Shown here in pieces: positions 45,030 to 56,643 of a stretch of 64,000 bases of DNA. Origin of the DNA: Isoetes taiwanensis (Eukaryota; Streptophyta; Lycopodiopsida; Isoetales; Isoetaceae); NCBI GenBank assembly GCA_021234155.1, contig JAJEKV010000002.1, forward strand, positions 40,851,841 to 40,915,840. The letters are read 5' to 3'. A program made the position numbers and the translations under genes. The notes under the pieces were generated by a model. It searched no databases. It had not been told where the DNA came from and saw nothing but the letters and a program-made list of their open reading frames with translations. Position 1 is the first letter of the stretch; each line of letters opens with the position of its first letter.

Positions 45030-47370
45030 TGCCATGCCTGGGTACAAACCCTGTAGAGGATTTAGTTGAAGATCAGCGTCTCGGCAAAGAACCAAGCAAG
45101 CCGCCTACCATACAAGAGGTAAAAATCCATGTCTGTGTGTTCTGCTTCCTGATTTTTCTGTTTGTCTTTGAAGTTTAGAAAGTATCAAGATTCAAGATTT
45201 ATTTGTTTTGTTCTTTTTTAAGTTGAATCGCCTAACTTTTCTGATGCTTGCTTTGCAGATGGAGAAAGCTTACACAATCCAGCAGTTTGTAGAATATCGT
45301 GGCTTGTGCAATGAGGGCAAGGATCCAAGCACTATAACTTGGGCAGATTGCACCAGGGGTGATTTTTTGACAGTTTGGACTGGGGAAGTGAAGAAAGACA
45401 ACAAGATAAAAGTATCAGCAATTAGGCCAGAGTTTGAACATCGTCTGAAGGATTTGATTAACAGGGTTTATCAAGATGGTTTGAAAAACAATGAGGCCAG
45501 AACTATTTTTGCCCATGCATTTGCTTGGCAGCACATTAGAAGAGCTGAATCGAACCCAAGTAAGTATTTGTTGGATTGGGCTACCTTTGCTTTTGAAAGA
45601 ATTGGAATTTCAAATAGGAACAAAAGGCATAAAACAGATCAAGTAGACACTACTTTGGAGAATATTAATATGGGTGTTTCTTATTTAGAAGCTGACTATT
45701 TAGCTTTTGAAGATTCCGTTAAGTCTCTGCAGCAGCAAATCAAAGAGGTTGAAGTTGAGAAAATTAGAAATGATGGCTTGCTTGCATGTTTTGATGAGGC
45801 TGCAACCTCTATTTCCAAGTCTATTAAAAATGTTAAACTTGATATTCAGCTTTTGGTTGAAGACTTTCCAGAGGAGGATAATGCTATTGCTAAGCTTTGT
45901 GATGATGAATCTAAGCTTGGTTTGTCTTTGTTCACAATTCTGAAAAGGAAAAAACAGGCTGACAACAGTAAAGCAATGGAGGAGAAGTTAACAGATTTGA
46001 ACAATGCCTTGCAGGCCAAAATGTTAGATTTTTCTGAATACAAAGAGAAGGCTAAAAATTTGCAGCACCTTCATGAGCACTATACTAGCAGAAGCATTAT
46101 TAGACCGAGTTCTGGTAAGTTGACAGTGATTAATCTTCTTTCTGGTTGTCAAGTATGTGGTTTTGATTTCAATCCAGATTATACATTACGTGTTGAATTG
46201 AATTGTGGACACAAGTATCACTTGTTTTGTTTCCAAGTTTGTATGGAGAACCTTCTTTGCATAGTTTGCAAGAGTGAAGTGCCTACAGAATTATATGTTG
46301 AGCTTGGCTACCTGGATTCCTTACCTAGCAACAAGAGTAAGGAAGAACCTCTTGCTCATGAAGAAGATGATGAAGACATAGAGGATGATCAAGTCTCTGA
46401 ACCTGAACCTGTGAAGGTCAAGAGACGTATAACAAGGTCTATGACATCACCCAAGAAAGGTTAGTATGTTGATAAATGTGTATATTAATTGCAGTTTATA
46501 AACCTTACAGCCTTGTGTTTTTTGCAGTTGCTGCTAAGAGGAAAAGGAAGGGAGAAGAACATGCTAATCTTGTAACTGCTAAGGATCAAACAGGTCCAGG
46601 GATTTCTGAGGCTGAACCTGCACCAATAGTAATAGAATCCTTACCAGTTGTAGAAAAAGGTGGACAAAAGAAACTCCCTAATGTTCGTAAAGGTAGATCT
46701 AGTAAATGGAATGCACGTGAGCATGTATCTGCAGTTTCTGGTGAGTGTTCTAGTTCTAGCTATAAAATAATGTTTTTTTTTTTTTTGTATTTCTAACTTA
46801 CTTACCTTACAGATAAGCCAAAGAGTACAAAGAAGGCTGGACCAAAAAGTAAGCAGCCAGTGGTTACCAAAAAAAAAAATGTGGGGAGAATACACCTGCC
46901 AAAGAAGTGCCAAAGGATTCTAAGAAGAACCTACAACATGATGCTCCCACAGGTATACATGTGCTACATTTCATTTCAAATAATAATGTGCTATTAATTT
47001 GCAGATATTGATTCTCATTTTCTGTTGTTAGATGATACTTTAAGCAACCAAGCTGAGTCCTTCAACTCTACCCAGATTGTAAATTTGTGGTTTGAACTAG
47101 CAGCATCTACAATTGCTGCTATACAACCTTCAATTGTTGATGGACCATCATTTCCAGCACCTTCAACAGCCCCGGTAATTGCAACACCTCTAGTTCCAGC
47201 ACCTTTAGTTCCAGCACAGGTGGAAGCCACTGTACCGTTAGTGCAAGCTCCTTCATTTGCATCTCCTCATGTTCCTCTTGAAGTTGTAATACCGTTAGTT
47301 GAAGCCCCTTCAGCTCAAGCACCTTCAATTCCATCTCTTCCTGTTCATGTCCAAGTTGCAGTACCTTCAA
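45030..47370 (+). CDS. RING-H2 finger, coiled-coil protein gene, multi-exon, doubtful integrity
   Basis: Exons: one ending 45118 (5' limit not found; VEDLVEDQRLGKEP), 45259-46459, 46528-46740, 46813-46952 and 47005 to about 47370, with GT..AG introns. The large exon encodes an N-terminal region (YTIQQFVEYRGL, ADCTRGDFLTVW), Lys/Glu-rich coiled coils, a RING-H2-like finger (C-x2-C-x15-C-x-H-x2-H-x2-C-x9-C-x2-C, 46147-46269), an acidic stretch and a basic KRRITRS end. Later exons are Lys-rich, then Pro/Ala/Val-rich with repeated VPAP, VPLV and APS words. Phase is lost at an 11-A run (46869-46879); one more A would restore it. The last exon runs without a stop into gypsy gag. I do not recognise the N-terminal domain. 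RING proteins are often ubiquitin ligases. Confidence 0.6.
46869..46879 (+). other. Homopolymer (A11) where the RING-gene frame is lost
   Basis: Upstream and downstream text agree only if one A is missing here: downstream, the +1 frame reads CGENTPAKEVPKDSKKNLQ and joins the next exon in phase, while the literal frame meets a stop in that exon. Either a real frameshift or a base-calling error. Confidence 0.65.
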
Positions 47371-48360
47371 AGAGGAGTAAGAGAAGGAGGTCCCCCAGCA
47401 CAGAAACCTCCGACTCAAGCTCGCTCTTGGACTCTGAGTCCGAGAAAGAGGCTGAGCAAGTGCCGGACCATAGAGACGGCAGACAGAAGGACGCTAAGGA
47501 CTTAGACTACCAGAAAAAGGTAGACTCAGCATTGGGCAATGTATGGAAGGCCCGGAAGCTTGAACAGTTCTCAGGCGAGAACAGATCAGGCTTGGAAGCA
47601 GAGGCGTGGCTCGACGAGATGAGCGAGTATGGCAACGCCTACGGGATGAAAGACAAGGACAAAGGTAGGATGGCAACAGCCAACTTGAAGGGAGCCGCAC
47701 GCATCTGGTGGAAGGGTTATGCCAAGGCCCATGGCTTAAGCAGAGATGGGTGCAGATTTAAGAAGTTTTTGAAAGCCTTCAAGCGCCATTATGTTCCTCG
47801 GGAACACAAGTCAAACATGATGCAGCAGTTCTACAGATTGCAGCAAGGGTACAAGACAGTGTAGAAGTACACTGAAGAGTTCATGAGACTAAGGCTGTAT
47901 GTGCCGAAGTTGAATGAAAAGCACGCAGTGGAGAGCTACATCGAGGGGCTGAACGAGGAGATCCGGAAACTCGTAAGGGCAATAGACCCTAAGACAGTAT
48001 CCGAAGTAGAATCCAAAGCAATTAGTTTGCAAGGATCGGGGCCTCAGAACAGCGCGCAGAAACAGCCGTACTACCAGGATAGAGGCAAAGCAACAGGGAG
48101 TTATAGCCCTAGGGCAGCCAACCCAAGTCCAGCAAAATCCCCATGGAGAGACAGCAGGAAAGAAAGCAGGTGTCCTTCAAGGACAAGCAGGAAGGGTCAA
48201 ACTACTCGAAAGCAGTGCAGTCCTTCTTACAGGCAATGCCCAAAGAAAAGAGGCAGGAATGTATGGAGAAGCAGCTTTGCTTCAGATGTTTCCAGCCAGG
48301 CCATAGAACGGCGAATTGCCCCTTCGTTATGAGCTCAGCGCTAGTGGAGTTGGGTGGATG

Positions 48361-48834
48361 TGTTATGAACATTATGGGTCAGAAGGGGAGCAACTTAAAT
48401 AAAAACCTTAGCTATGCAAATAATGCCACTTTAATGTGATGAGGTGGCGTTAACCCATTGGGTGGGTCGACCAAACGCCATCGAGGTATGGCTATGACGC
48501 AGGCAGCCAACGAACCAGCCCTTTGGGCAATCGATTCAGGCCCTGGAGGGGCTTGGAAGGCTGAGAGGTATTTCGATTCCCCAAATCGGCCTGTTGGCCT
48601 TCCATTGAGCCCATCCAATGCACATTTGGTGCCCTATATATAATCTGCAAGATTTGGGGCAGCAGCACGATTTTGCCACAGGAGACTGATCTGAAACCCT
48701 TTTCTTGATTGCTTGCATCTATCAGAGCCTTAGGAAGGCTCTCAACACCGTGGGGGAATCAGGGATTCCGAGGGTAGCGGAGGAAGGTGTGATTGATGCG
48801 GCTTGTGGCTCCGGTGAAGCCAAGAACTGTAACA
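48361..48834 (+). repeat. 5' LTR of inner gypsy (474 bp)
   Basis: It begins TGTTATGAAC and ends AACTGTAACA (TG..CA). A TATA box (ctatatataat, 48634-48644) lies about two thirds along, fitting the U3/R promoter. It is paired with 53954-54436. Confidence 0.97.
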
Positions 48835-48835
48835 T

Positions 48836-48848
48836 TGATATCAGAGCC
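48836..48848 (+). other. Primer-binding site, inner gypsy
   Basis: TGATATCAGAGCC matches the initiator tRNA-Met site TGGTATCAGAGCC at 12 of 13 bases, one base after the LTR. Confidence 0.85.
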
Positions 48849-48864
48849 TGAGTTTGGGGCTGAT

Positions 48865-50205
48865 ATGGAGAATGAGATCATGGCAGCAGATCCTCTCATG
48901 GGTCTGGCTTCCCTTATCCCTGAAGAAGGAGAAGACCTTCTTGATGATCTTGCTCCTACGGAAGAAGAGGTGAGGGAATTAGATGAGCTCACCTCTAAAT
49001 TCCGTCAGGAAGATTTGAATAATCAGCAAGGGCACGATCAGGAAGAAGAATTGGCAGCCCATGATTCCCCATTCACACCGGAAGGGTTGGAAGATCCTGA
49101 TCCCTTTAACTTTCAAGGGGAATTGGATTATGCCAAAGCAAGAATCCGTGAATTAATGGGGCAGGTTGCAGAAACAAAGATTGAGCAAGCACATACTAAC
49201 CATTTGCTCAAGAGTTTGCAACTTCAGTTAACCAAGCAAGCTAATGATGCCGCAGAAAGAGAGAAGAAATTGTTTGACACCATAGCCCGATTATTGGCAA
49301 GGGGCCCAGGGGGCACCAATGCCAATGGGGGACCTAACCAGGCTCAGGGAGCCCGAGTTAACCAGGCTCAGGGAGCCCGGGGAAGGGTCTTAACCCAAGC
49401 AAACCCCTCTCATGTAAACCCAACTATGGTTGCAAACCAAACTAGCCAAGCTCAAGGAGCTAGAACTAGGACAATGGATGATCCCACTGAGGGAGTAGAA
49501 GTTCTAGCAGCCTTGTCTCTTGAAGAGGTTAAGGGGCTAGAAAAAAGAGATCATTCTGAATTCTGTGGCACAGAGTCAGCAGAACAAGCCATTCAATGGC
49601 TTAACTGGTTGGAAACTTATTTTCGAGCCACTAAGAAGGGAGATGCAGCCCGGGGTCTTTGCATCTTTGCACCACCGATTCATGGGGGCTCTTTGCTTCT
49701 TGGTGGGGATCCTCATGGGGAGAGGAGTGGAGATAAATAGTTAGGCAGACTTTTGCAAATTCTTTAAGCAAGAATATGCCCCTCACCATGATGAACATCA
49801 TCGCGCGCGATCCGACTTAAAAGCATCCGACAAAAAGGCACCTTACAAACAATACATCAACACTTTGAGAGGTGTGTTTGCAAGGATCAAGGATATGCCA
49901 AACCACGGATGCAAGTTAGTTATTTTGAAGATGGGCTTAAAGATCGTAGCCTTAGGGCACACATTAGGCCCGAGTAAATCCGGGGGATTTTGAGTCCATC
50001 GTATCCCTAGTATGCGCACATTAGCAAGCTCCCCAAGGGAGGAGGGGGAGGAAGAGAGCAAGAAGGCTCGTCGCTTCCAAGAATGGAAGCAAAGAAAACT
50101 TGAAAATAAGCAAGGAGGGTCGAATAAAAGGGCTAGAATAGCCCAAGTTAACCCTCCAAGCAATGATAAAAGCAAAGGGGATGCCTCTTCAGGGAAGAAA
50201 TCCAC
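48865..50205 (+). pseudogene. gag region of inner gypsy
   Basis: The likely start is 48865 (MENEIMAADPLMGLAS); the frame is also open back into the LTR. It is acidic at first, then a coiled-coil stretch (ELMGQVAETKIEQAHTNHLL), then three NQAQGAR-type tandem repeats (about 49336-49460), then the capsid-like EQAIQWLNWLETYF. A TAG at 49738 and a shift to another frame (FFKQEYAPHHDEHH, LRGVFARIKDMPNHG) break it, with a further stop near 49976. It continues in the frame opening at 50012. Confidence 0.8.
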
Positions 50206-51607
50206 TAAGCCGTTTGCTTGCTACAATTGTGGTGCAAAAGGGCATTTGGCCAGGGATTGCCCAAACCCCCATAAGGACAAGAAGGCAATGGCCGCTACAA
50301 CCAAGCAGGTTGAAGGAGGAACCAAGCAACTCTCCGCCATAGCTCGGGGGGAGCCCAGTTCGGTAAGTAAGGAAGATAGCTTTGCCGGGCAAGTTATCCG
50401 TTTACTTGGAAAAATAAATAATAGAAATGTTATTGTTCTTGTTGACTCTGGGAGTACTGACAATTTCATTTCTGCAGACTTAGCACAAGAACTAAACATG
50501 GGATTGGTTCAAGTGGCACCATACGAAATTGAGACTGAAGCTGGGAAGCAGGTTCAGCATTGGAGCCACGGGGTGGCTGGTGTGCACTTGACCATTGGGG
50601 ATTATGAGGAAACAATGAGTTTTGACTTAGCAAAACTAACCAGATTTGATGTGGTACTGGGTATCAAATGGCTTCAAATGGTTAATCCTCCTATTGATTG
50701 GAAAAAACACTTGTTAGTTATTTCTAAAGGAGGGAAGGAAATTACCCTTCAGGGTACTCCTTATGTAGTTTCCCCCAAGTTAATAACGGCTATGCAAGCC
50801 AAATGGTGTTTCCGTTCCAACATTAATGAAAAATATCTTGTTTATGTTCTTGACTCCCCCATTGATTCAAAGCAAATGAATGCTATGGATAGGGATGACA
50901 AGCTTGCGAGGTTGCTTAATGAATATAGGGATGTGTTCCCGGAAGAACTCCCGGAAGGAGTACCATTAAGAGAAATCTCGCACGAGATAGACTTAGAACC
51001 GGGGACTAAGCCAGTGGCCAGGGCGCCATATAGACTTAGCCCCCTGGAGCAAGAAGAAGTCAAAAGACAAATTCAAGAATTGCTCCAAAAAGGTTTCATA
51101 AGGCCTAGCAAGTCGCCATTTGGGGCGCCTGTCATCTTTGTAAAGAAAAAGGATGGGAACATGCGCATGTGCATCGATTATAGGGCTTTGAATAAAGCCA
51201 CTATTAAAGATCGCTACCCCATGCCTAGAATTGATGATATCATGGATCGATTAGTGGGAGCAAAATATTTCTCCAAGATCGACCTAAGAAGTGGATATCA
51301 TCAGATTAGCATTAGGGAAGGAGATGAACCCAAAACGGCCTTTCGAACCAACCAAGGGCATTTTGAATTTGTGGTCATGCCCTTTGGATTAACAAATGCT
51401 CCAGCCACGTTTATGCGGCTGATGAACACTGTTTTTCAAGGGTATTTAGACAAATTTATCCAAATATTCCTGGATGATATTCTGATTTACTCCAGGAGTA
51501 AGGAGGAACATTTGGAACACTTGGAAAATGTATTGATGATGCTCAGGGAGCACAAACTTTATGCCAAAATCTCCAAATGTGAATTTCTGAAACAGCAAGT
51601 AGCATAA
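50012..51607 (+). pseudogene. gag zinc knuckle, protease and reverse transcriptase of inner gypsy
   Basis: In order: zinc knuckle [14 protein letters not shown] (50219), aspartic protease [13 protein letters not shown] (about 50438), and reverse transcriptase with [33 protein letters not shown] and the catalytic [10 protein letters not shown] (about 51465-51493). A TAA at 51605 stops it, but the same frame continues at once with LGHIVSEKGL. Without the stop, the RT looks intact. Confidence 0.9.
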
Positions 51608-53384
51608 CTCGGACATATAGTCTCGGAGAAGGGTTTGGCCCCAGATCCAGACAAAGTACGGGCCATAAGGGAATGGCCAGAACTTATAGATGTTCTGGAT
51701 GTAAGGAGTTTTCTAGGCTTAGCCACTTATTATAGGAAATTCATTCCAAAGTTTTCAAAGGTGGCTGCCCCCCTTACAGACCTACTTAAGAAAGGTCGAC
51801 CCTTTGTATGGGGAAAGGAACAAAAGATAGCCTTTGAACGAATCAAGGGTTTACTCTCAAGTGAACCAATTCTACAAATTCCGGATTTAAATTTGCCCTT
51901 TGAAGTCTACACGGATGCATGTGGACAAGCTCTGGGAGCAGTTCTAATGCAACAAGGGCATGTTGTGGCTTATGAGAGTCGCAAATTAAACCGGCAGAAA
52001 AGAATTATGCCACATACGAACAAGAGTTGTTGGCTATAGTTCATGCCTTAAAAACTTGGCGGCATTACTTAAGGTCAGGGACCAATAAGGAGCCACGCAA
52101 GTTTATTGTGTTCACTGATCATAAACCATTGAAATTTCTGCAAAGTCAAGCAGAAATAAGTCCCAGACAAGCGCGATGGTTAGATTTCTTACATGAGTTT
52201 CACTTTGAAATTCGACACACCCCTGGGAAAGATAACCCAGTTGCAGATGCACTTTCCAGAATAAAATACATTAATGGTATGGCATCTCTAGAATGGGATC
52301 GCTTCCAACAAATCAGGGATTTGTATGAGAAGGATCAAGATCTAACCAAAAGAGAAGGTTCTCTCTGGTCACAAAATGATGGTCTATGGCTCTATAAGGG
52401 ACGCATTTATGTCCCCTTAGTAGAGAATCTTAGGAAGGATATTCTCTATGAATTCCATAATACCCCGCAAGCAGGGCACGGGGGGGAGTGGAAGACATAT
52501 AATTTGATTAAAAGACAATTCTTTTGGCCTGGTATGAAACAAGACGTAAAGTCTTATGTATCACAGTGCCCGGTATGTCAAGCGGTAAAAACGGATCATG
52601 GCAAAATGCCAGGATTATTACAACCGTTGCCCATACCTTTGGAAAGATGGGAATGCATAAGTATGGATTTCATAGTTGCACTCCCACGTTCCAATCGACA
52701 ACACACCCAAGTGTTGGTGATGGTCGATTGTTTGACAAAGTATGCAAAGTTCTTAGCATTACGGGGTGATGCTACTGGACGTACCTACGGGTTGTGTACC
52801 CTATGTTTGGTCTGCCACGAAGAATTGTGAGCGATCGAGACTCTAAATTCACAGGGCACTTTTGGAAGGATTTCATGAAAGGGCTGGGAGTAAGCCTCAG
52901 TATGAGTAGTGGAAACCACCCTCAAACTGATGGACAAACCGAACGAATTAACATGATCCTGGAGGATATGTTAAGAAGTTTTGTGTTTGAAAAACAGTCC
53001 AAGTGGGAGGAGTATTTGCCCTTTGTGGAGTTCGCTTACAACAATGCATACCATACGGGAACCAAAATGAGCCCCTTTATGGCAATGACAGGTAGAAACC
53101 CAAGGTCATATACTGGGACTAACCAAGCCTTGAAAACTGATGCGGCTATCCATATGTTGGAAGATATGCAAGCCATATTGTATCAGTGTAGGGCAAACCT
53201 AAGGAAGGCTCAAGATCGAGCCAGGCTAAATGCCAACAAACATCGTAGAGAGGTAACCTTCAAGGAAGGTGAGTATGCCTTCTTACGAATAGTCTACCCC
53301 TCGGCACTCAAGGTTGGGACCTTGAAGCCACTAGTCAAGGGAAAGATTCCCAAATTGACGCCCCGATATGCTGGACCCTTCTAA
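51608..53384 (+). pseudogene. RT thumb, RNase H and integrase of inner gypsy
   Basis: RT connection and RNase H follow (FLGLATYYRKFIPKFSK; VYTDACGQALGAVLMQ; FTDHKPLKFLQ), with a frameshift near 51990. The integrase zinc finger is H...H...CPVCQAVK (about 52455-52590), and the core has SMDFIVALP and, after a frameshift near 52785, VSDRDSKFTGHFWKDF and GNHPQTDGQTERIN. This supplies the D, D and E catalytic residues. It ends in a TAA at 53382-53384 in the middle of a conserved YAGPF motif. Confidence 0.9.
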
Positions 53385-53717
53385 GTGTTAAGAAGGATCA
53401 ATGAGACAGCATATGAGTTGGAGCTCCCAGATGGAATAGGAGTGCATCCTGTATTCCATGTAAGCCAACTCAAGAAAGCAATATTGTCCACGGACAATGT
53501 GATTGCTCTAGCAACAATACCCCTAGCCCTTAGCTCTGAGGTAACTCCTGAGGCGATTCTAGACACCCGCTTTCGGAAGCTGCGCAATAGAAATACTGCA
53601 GAATACTTGATCTTGTGGCGAGGTCAATCACTCTCCGAGGCCACATGGGAGAGTGAAGAGTATGTGCAGCAAAATCCTCATCTGACCCAGAACCCGTGGA
53701 GGCCACGAAAAGATTAG
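53385..53717 (+). pseudogene. Integrase tail with chromodomain, inner gypsy
   Basis: The same frame as the integrase resumes after the TAA with INETAYELELPDG and HPVFHVSQLKKA. It then has a chromodomain-like end (ILDTRFRKLRN, EYLILWRGQSLSEATWESEE). Chromodomains guide chromoviruses to modified histones. Confidence 0.9.
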
Positions 53718-53940
53718 AAGGGTCGAATAGGAGGATAGTTACCTAGTATAATTTGAGGACTTGCATCAGGGATAGCAAGTAGGGACATCCAAAAACTATG
53801 AGCTACGAAACCATGGTCACAAGGTGATCCAGGGAACGGGTTTCTGAAGGGACTAGATGAAAAACTATGGTCACAGAGTGACCTAAGGAAAGGGGTCTCA
53901 AATGCACATACACCCACAATCCTTGGGGACCAAGGATTTA

Positions 53941-53951
53941 AAAGGGGGAGG
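53941..53951 (+). other. Polypurine tract, inner gypsy
   Basis: AAAGGGGGAGG lies two bases before the 3' LTR and would prime plus-strand DNA synthesis. Confidence 0.85.
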
Positions 53952-53953
53952 TA

Positions 53954-54436
53954 TGTTATGAACATTATGAACATTATGGGTCAGAAGGGGAGCAACTTAA
54001 ATAAAAACCTTAGCTATGCAAATAATGCCACTTTAATGTGATGAGGTGGCGTTAACCCATTGGGTGGGTCGACCAAACGCCATCGAGGTATGGCTATGGC
54101 GCAGGCAGCCAACGAACCAGCCCTTTGGGCAATCGATTCAGGCCCTGGAGGGGCTTGGAAGGCTGAGAGGTATTTCGATTCCCCAAATCGGCCTGTTGGC
54201 CTTCCATTGAGCCCATCCAATGCACATTTGGTGCCCTATATATAATATGCAAGATTTGGGGCAGCAGCATGGTTTTGCCACAAGAGACTGATCTGAAACC
54301 CTTTTCTTGATTGCTTGCATCTATCAGAGCCTTAGGAAGGCTCTCAACACTGTGGGGAAATCAGGGATTCCGAGGGTAGCGGAGGAAGGTGTGATTGATG
54401 CGGCTTGTGGCTCCGGTGAAGCCAAGAACTGTAACA
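53954..54436 (+). repeat. 3' LTR of inner gypsy (483 bp)
   Basis: It matches the 5' LTR with 7 substitutions and carries an extra 9 bp near its start. It ends GTAACA and is followed by the GGATG target-site duplication. Confidence 0.97.
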
Positions 54437-56643
54437 GGATGGGACACTCCGTCTGACGATGACGGCGAGGCAGCGCGCGACTATATTGAGGGTGAGTGCC
54501 ACATCTTTGCCGCAATAGATACAGAACAGGCAGAGAATCAGTATAGAGTAATTTCCACAATAGGGAATGCCAAAACCAAGTCCTTCATAGTCCTAATAGA
54601 CTCGGGAAGTAGCCACAACTTCGCTTCCCCAAGGATGGTCGACATGTTGAAGTTGAAACCCTTAAAGTCCAAGCCAAGGCCCGTAATCTTGGCAAGTGGA
54701 GCAATAAGACAAACGGCGGGAAAGAGGATCAATTTCGACATTGACTTGCCGGGAATTAACATCCCGATGGGAGCAGAATTAATGGGCATCGGCAAGTACG
54801 ACCTGATAATAGGCATGGAGTACCTTGGACCAGCAGGGGCCATAATTGACTGTGGAAAGCAGAAGGTGACCCTCACAACGCCCGACGGCAAAGTTATTGA
54901 GATCACAGGTAAAGAAGTTGCTCCCATCATGCAGTGTATGTCTGTTAAGAAGCTGCTCAAGTCTATCAAGAGCGAGCAGGTAGCATACATCTTCAAACTC
55001 GAGATTGAAGAACCCGAGTCAGAGGAAAGCAAGGAAGACAAAGTGCTCAGCAAGTTGCCCAAGCAAATAGCCAATTTGATCACGGAGTTCCACGATCTCT
55101 TCCCAGATGAGATCGAGCAGCTTCCTCCTTACAGGGGAGTCGAGTGTGAGATAGCACTCGAACCAGGAACCAAGCCGACGAGCAAGGCTCCGTATAGAAT
55201 GACGACGCAGGAACTGACAGAGCTAAAGAAGCAGTTGCAAGAATTGCTCGACCTAGGCTTCATCAGACCTAGCGTCTCACCGTTTGGGGCACCCATCCTC
55301 TTTGACAACCCCAGATCGGACGACTTGATGGATCAGCTCCAAGGGGCAAAGGTCTTCTCCAAGATCGACCTAAGATCAGGCTACCACCAAAGAAGATGTC
55401 CACAAAACGGCTTTCAGGACCAAGTATGGGCATTACGAGTTCACCGTAGTGCCATTTGGGCTATCCAATGCCCCAGCTACGTTCATGAGACTCATGAACG
55501 ACATCTTCAGAGAATTCTTGGACACCTTCTGATAGTGTTCTTCGATGATATTCTGGTGTATAGCAGATCCATTGAGGAGCATGCACAACATGTAAGAAAG
55601 GTGCTCGAGAAGTTGAAGAGGCATCAGTTGTATGCCAAGTTGTCGAAGTGCCACTTCGCAACAGAGAAGGTGGAATATCTCGGTCATGTGATTTCAGCAG
55701 AAGGAATCTCGACGGATCCCGCCAAGATTGAAGCAGTAATCCAATGGCCGGCACCAAAGAACGTCCACGAGGTCAGAAGTTTCCGTGGCCTAGCAGGGTA
55801 TTACAGAAAGTTCGTGAAGAACTTCGCAAAGATAGCAGCCCCACTAACAGACTTGATGAAGGCAGAAAAAGTGAAAAATTGGGCAGAGCATTGGCTCAAG
55901 AAAGCCCAAGCGGGATTTGAATTGTTGAAGGAAGCTTTGACAACCGCCCCCGTCTTTACCCTGCCAGACCCAGAGAAGGACAAGTTAGTGGCGACAGATG
56001 CAAGTAAGATAGCCACAGGTGCAGTGCTCATGCAAGAAGAGCGGGTAATAGCATATGATTCCAGAAAGATGAACGATGCCGAAACGCGTTACCCGACGCA
56101 CGATCAGGAATTGCCCGCAGTTGTCAGGGCGTTGAGAATTTGGAGGCATTACCTCTTAGGGAGGAAGTTCCAGTTGGACACGGATCATCAGAGCCTCCAA
56201 TATGTATTCACGCAACCACATCTCAATCTGAGGCAGCGAAGATGGATGGAGTTTTTCGAAGAGTATGACTCTACAAGCCCGGGAAGCTTAATGTGGTAGC
56301 AGATGCACTTTCAAGGCATCCGCTGACAAGTAGAGTGTACTGCAACGCAATCTCGACGCTCTTCAGCGATTTCGGGAAAAAGGTCGAAGAAACCTTGCCA
56401 ACAGATGTGGACTTCAAAGAAGTATGGGCAAGCTTGTGCAAGGAAGCGAGAACAGATAAGGAGAGGGAAACCTTCAAAAATTTTAAGAAAGAAGGTAACC
56501 TTCTGTACCATAAGAACAAGTTGTGCGTGCCTGAATCATCTGGAGTAAGAAAGTTGATCCTCCACGACACCCACAACAGCCCAATAGCTGGCCACGCAGG
56601 ATTCATGAAGACATACTTCAAAGTGCGTAGCAGCTACTATTGG

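Larger units (their letters stand above)
48361..54436 (+). mobile_element. Complete Ty3/gypsy chromovirus (6,076 bp) with TSD GGATG
   Basis: The order is 5' LTR 48361-48834, PBS 48836-48848, gag, protease, RT, RNase H, integrase, chromodomain, polypurine tract 53941-53951 and 3' LTR 53954-54436. The 5-bp duplication GGATG is at 48356-48360 and 54437-54441. Removing the element plus one GGATG joins the flanking gypsy frame exactly (GGT GGA TGG GAC). LTRs differ by 7 substitutions and one 9-bp duplication (aacattatg in the 3' LTR), so the insertion is fairly recent, but the coding region already carries several stops and frameshifts. Confidence 0.97.

Noticed and set aside
45208-45258. In-frame extension of the RING exon upstream of 45259
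   Set aside because: It is intron sequence ending in a pyrimidine-rich stretch and ttgcag acceptor just before the ATG at 45259.
54014-54320. Short ORFs repeated at 48.4-48.7 and 54.0-54.3 kb
   Set aside because: They are the same LTR sequence read in chance frames.
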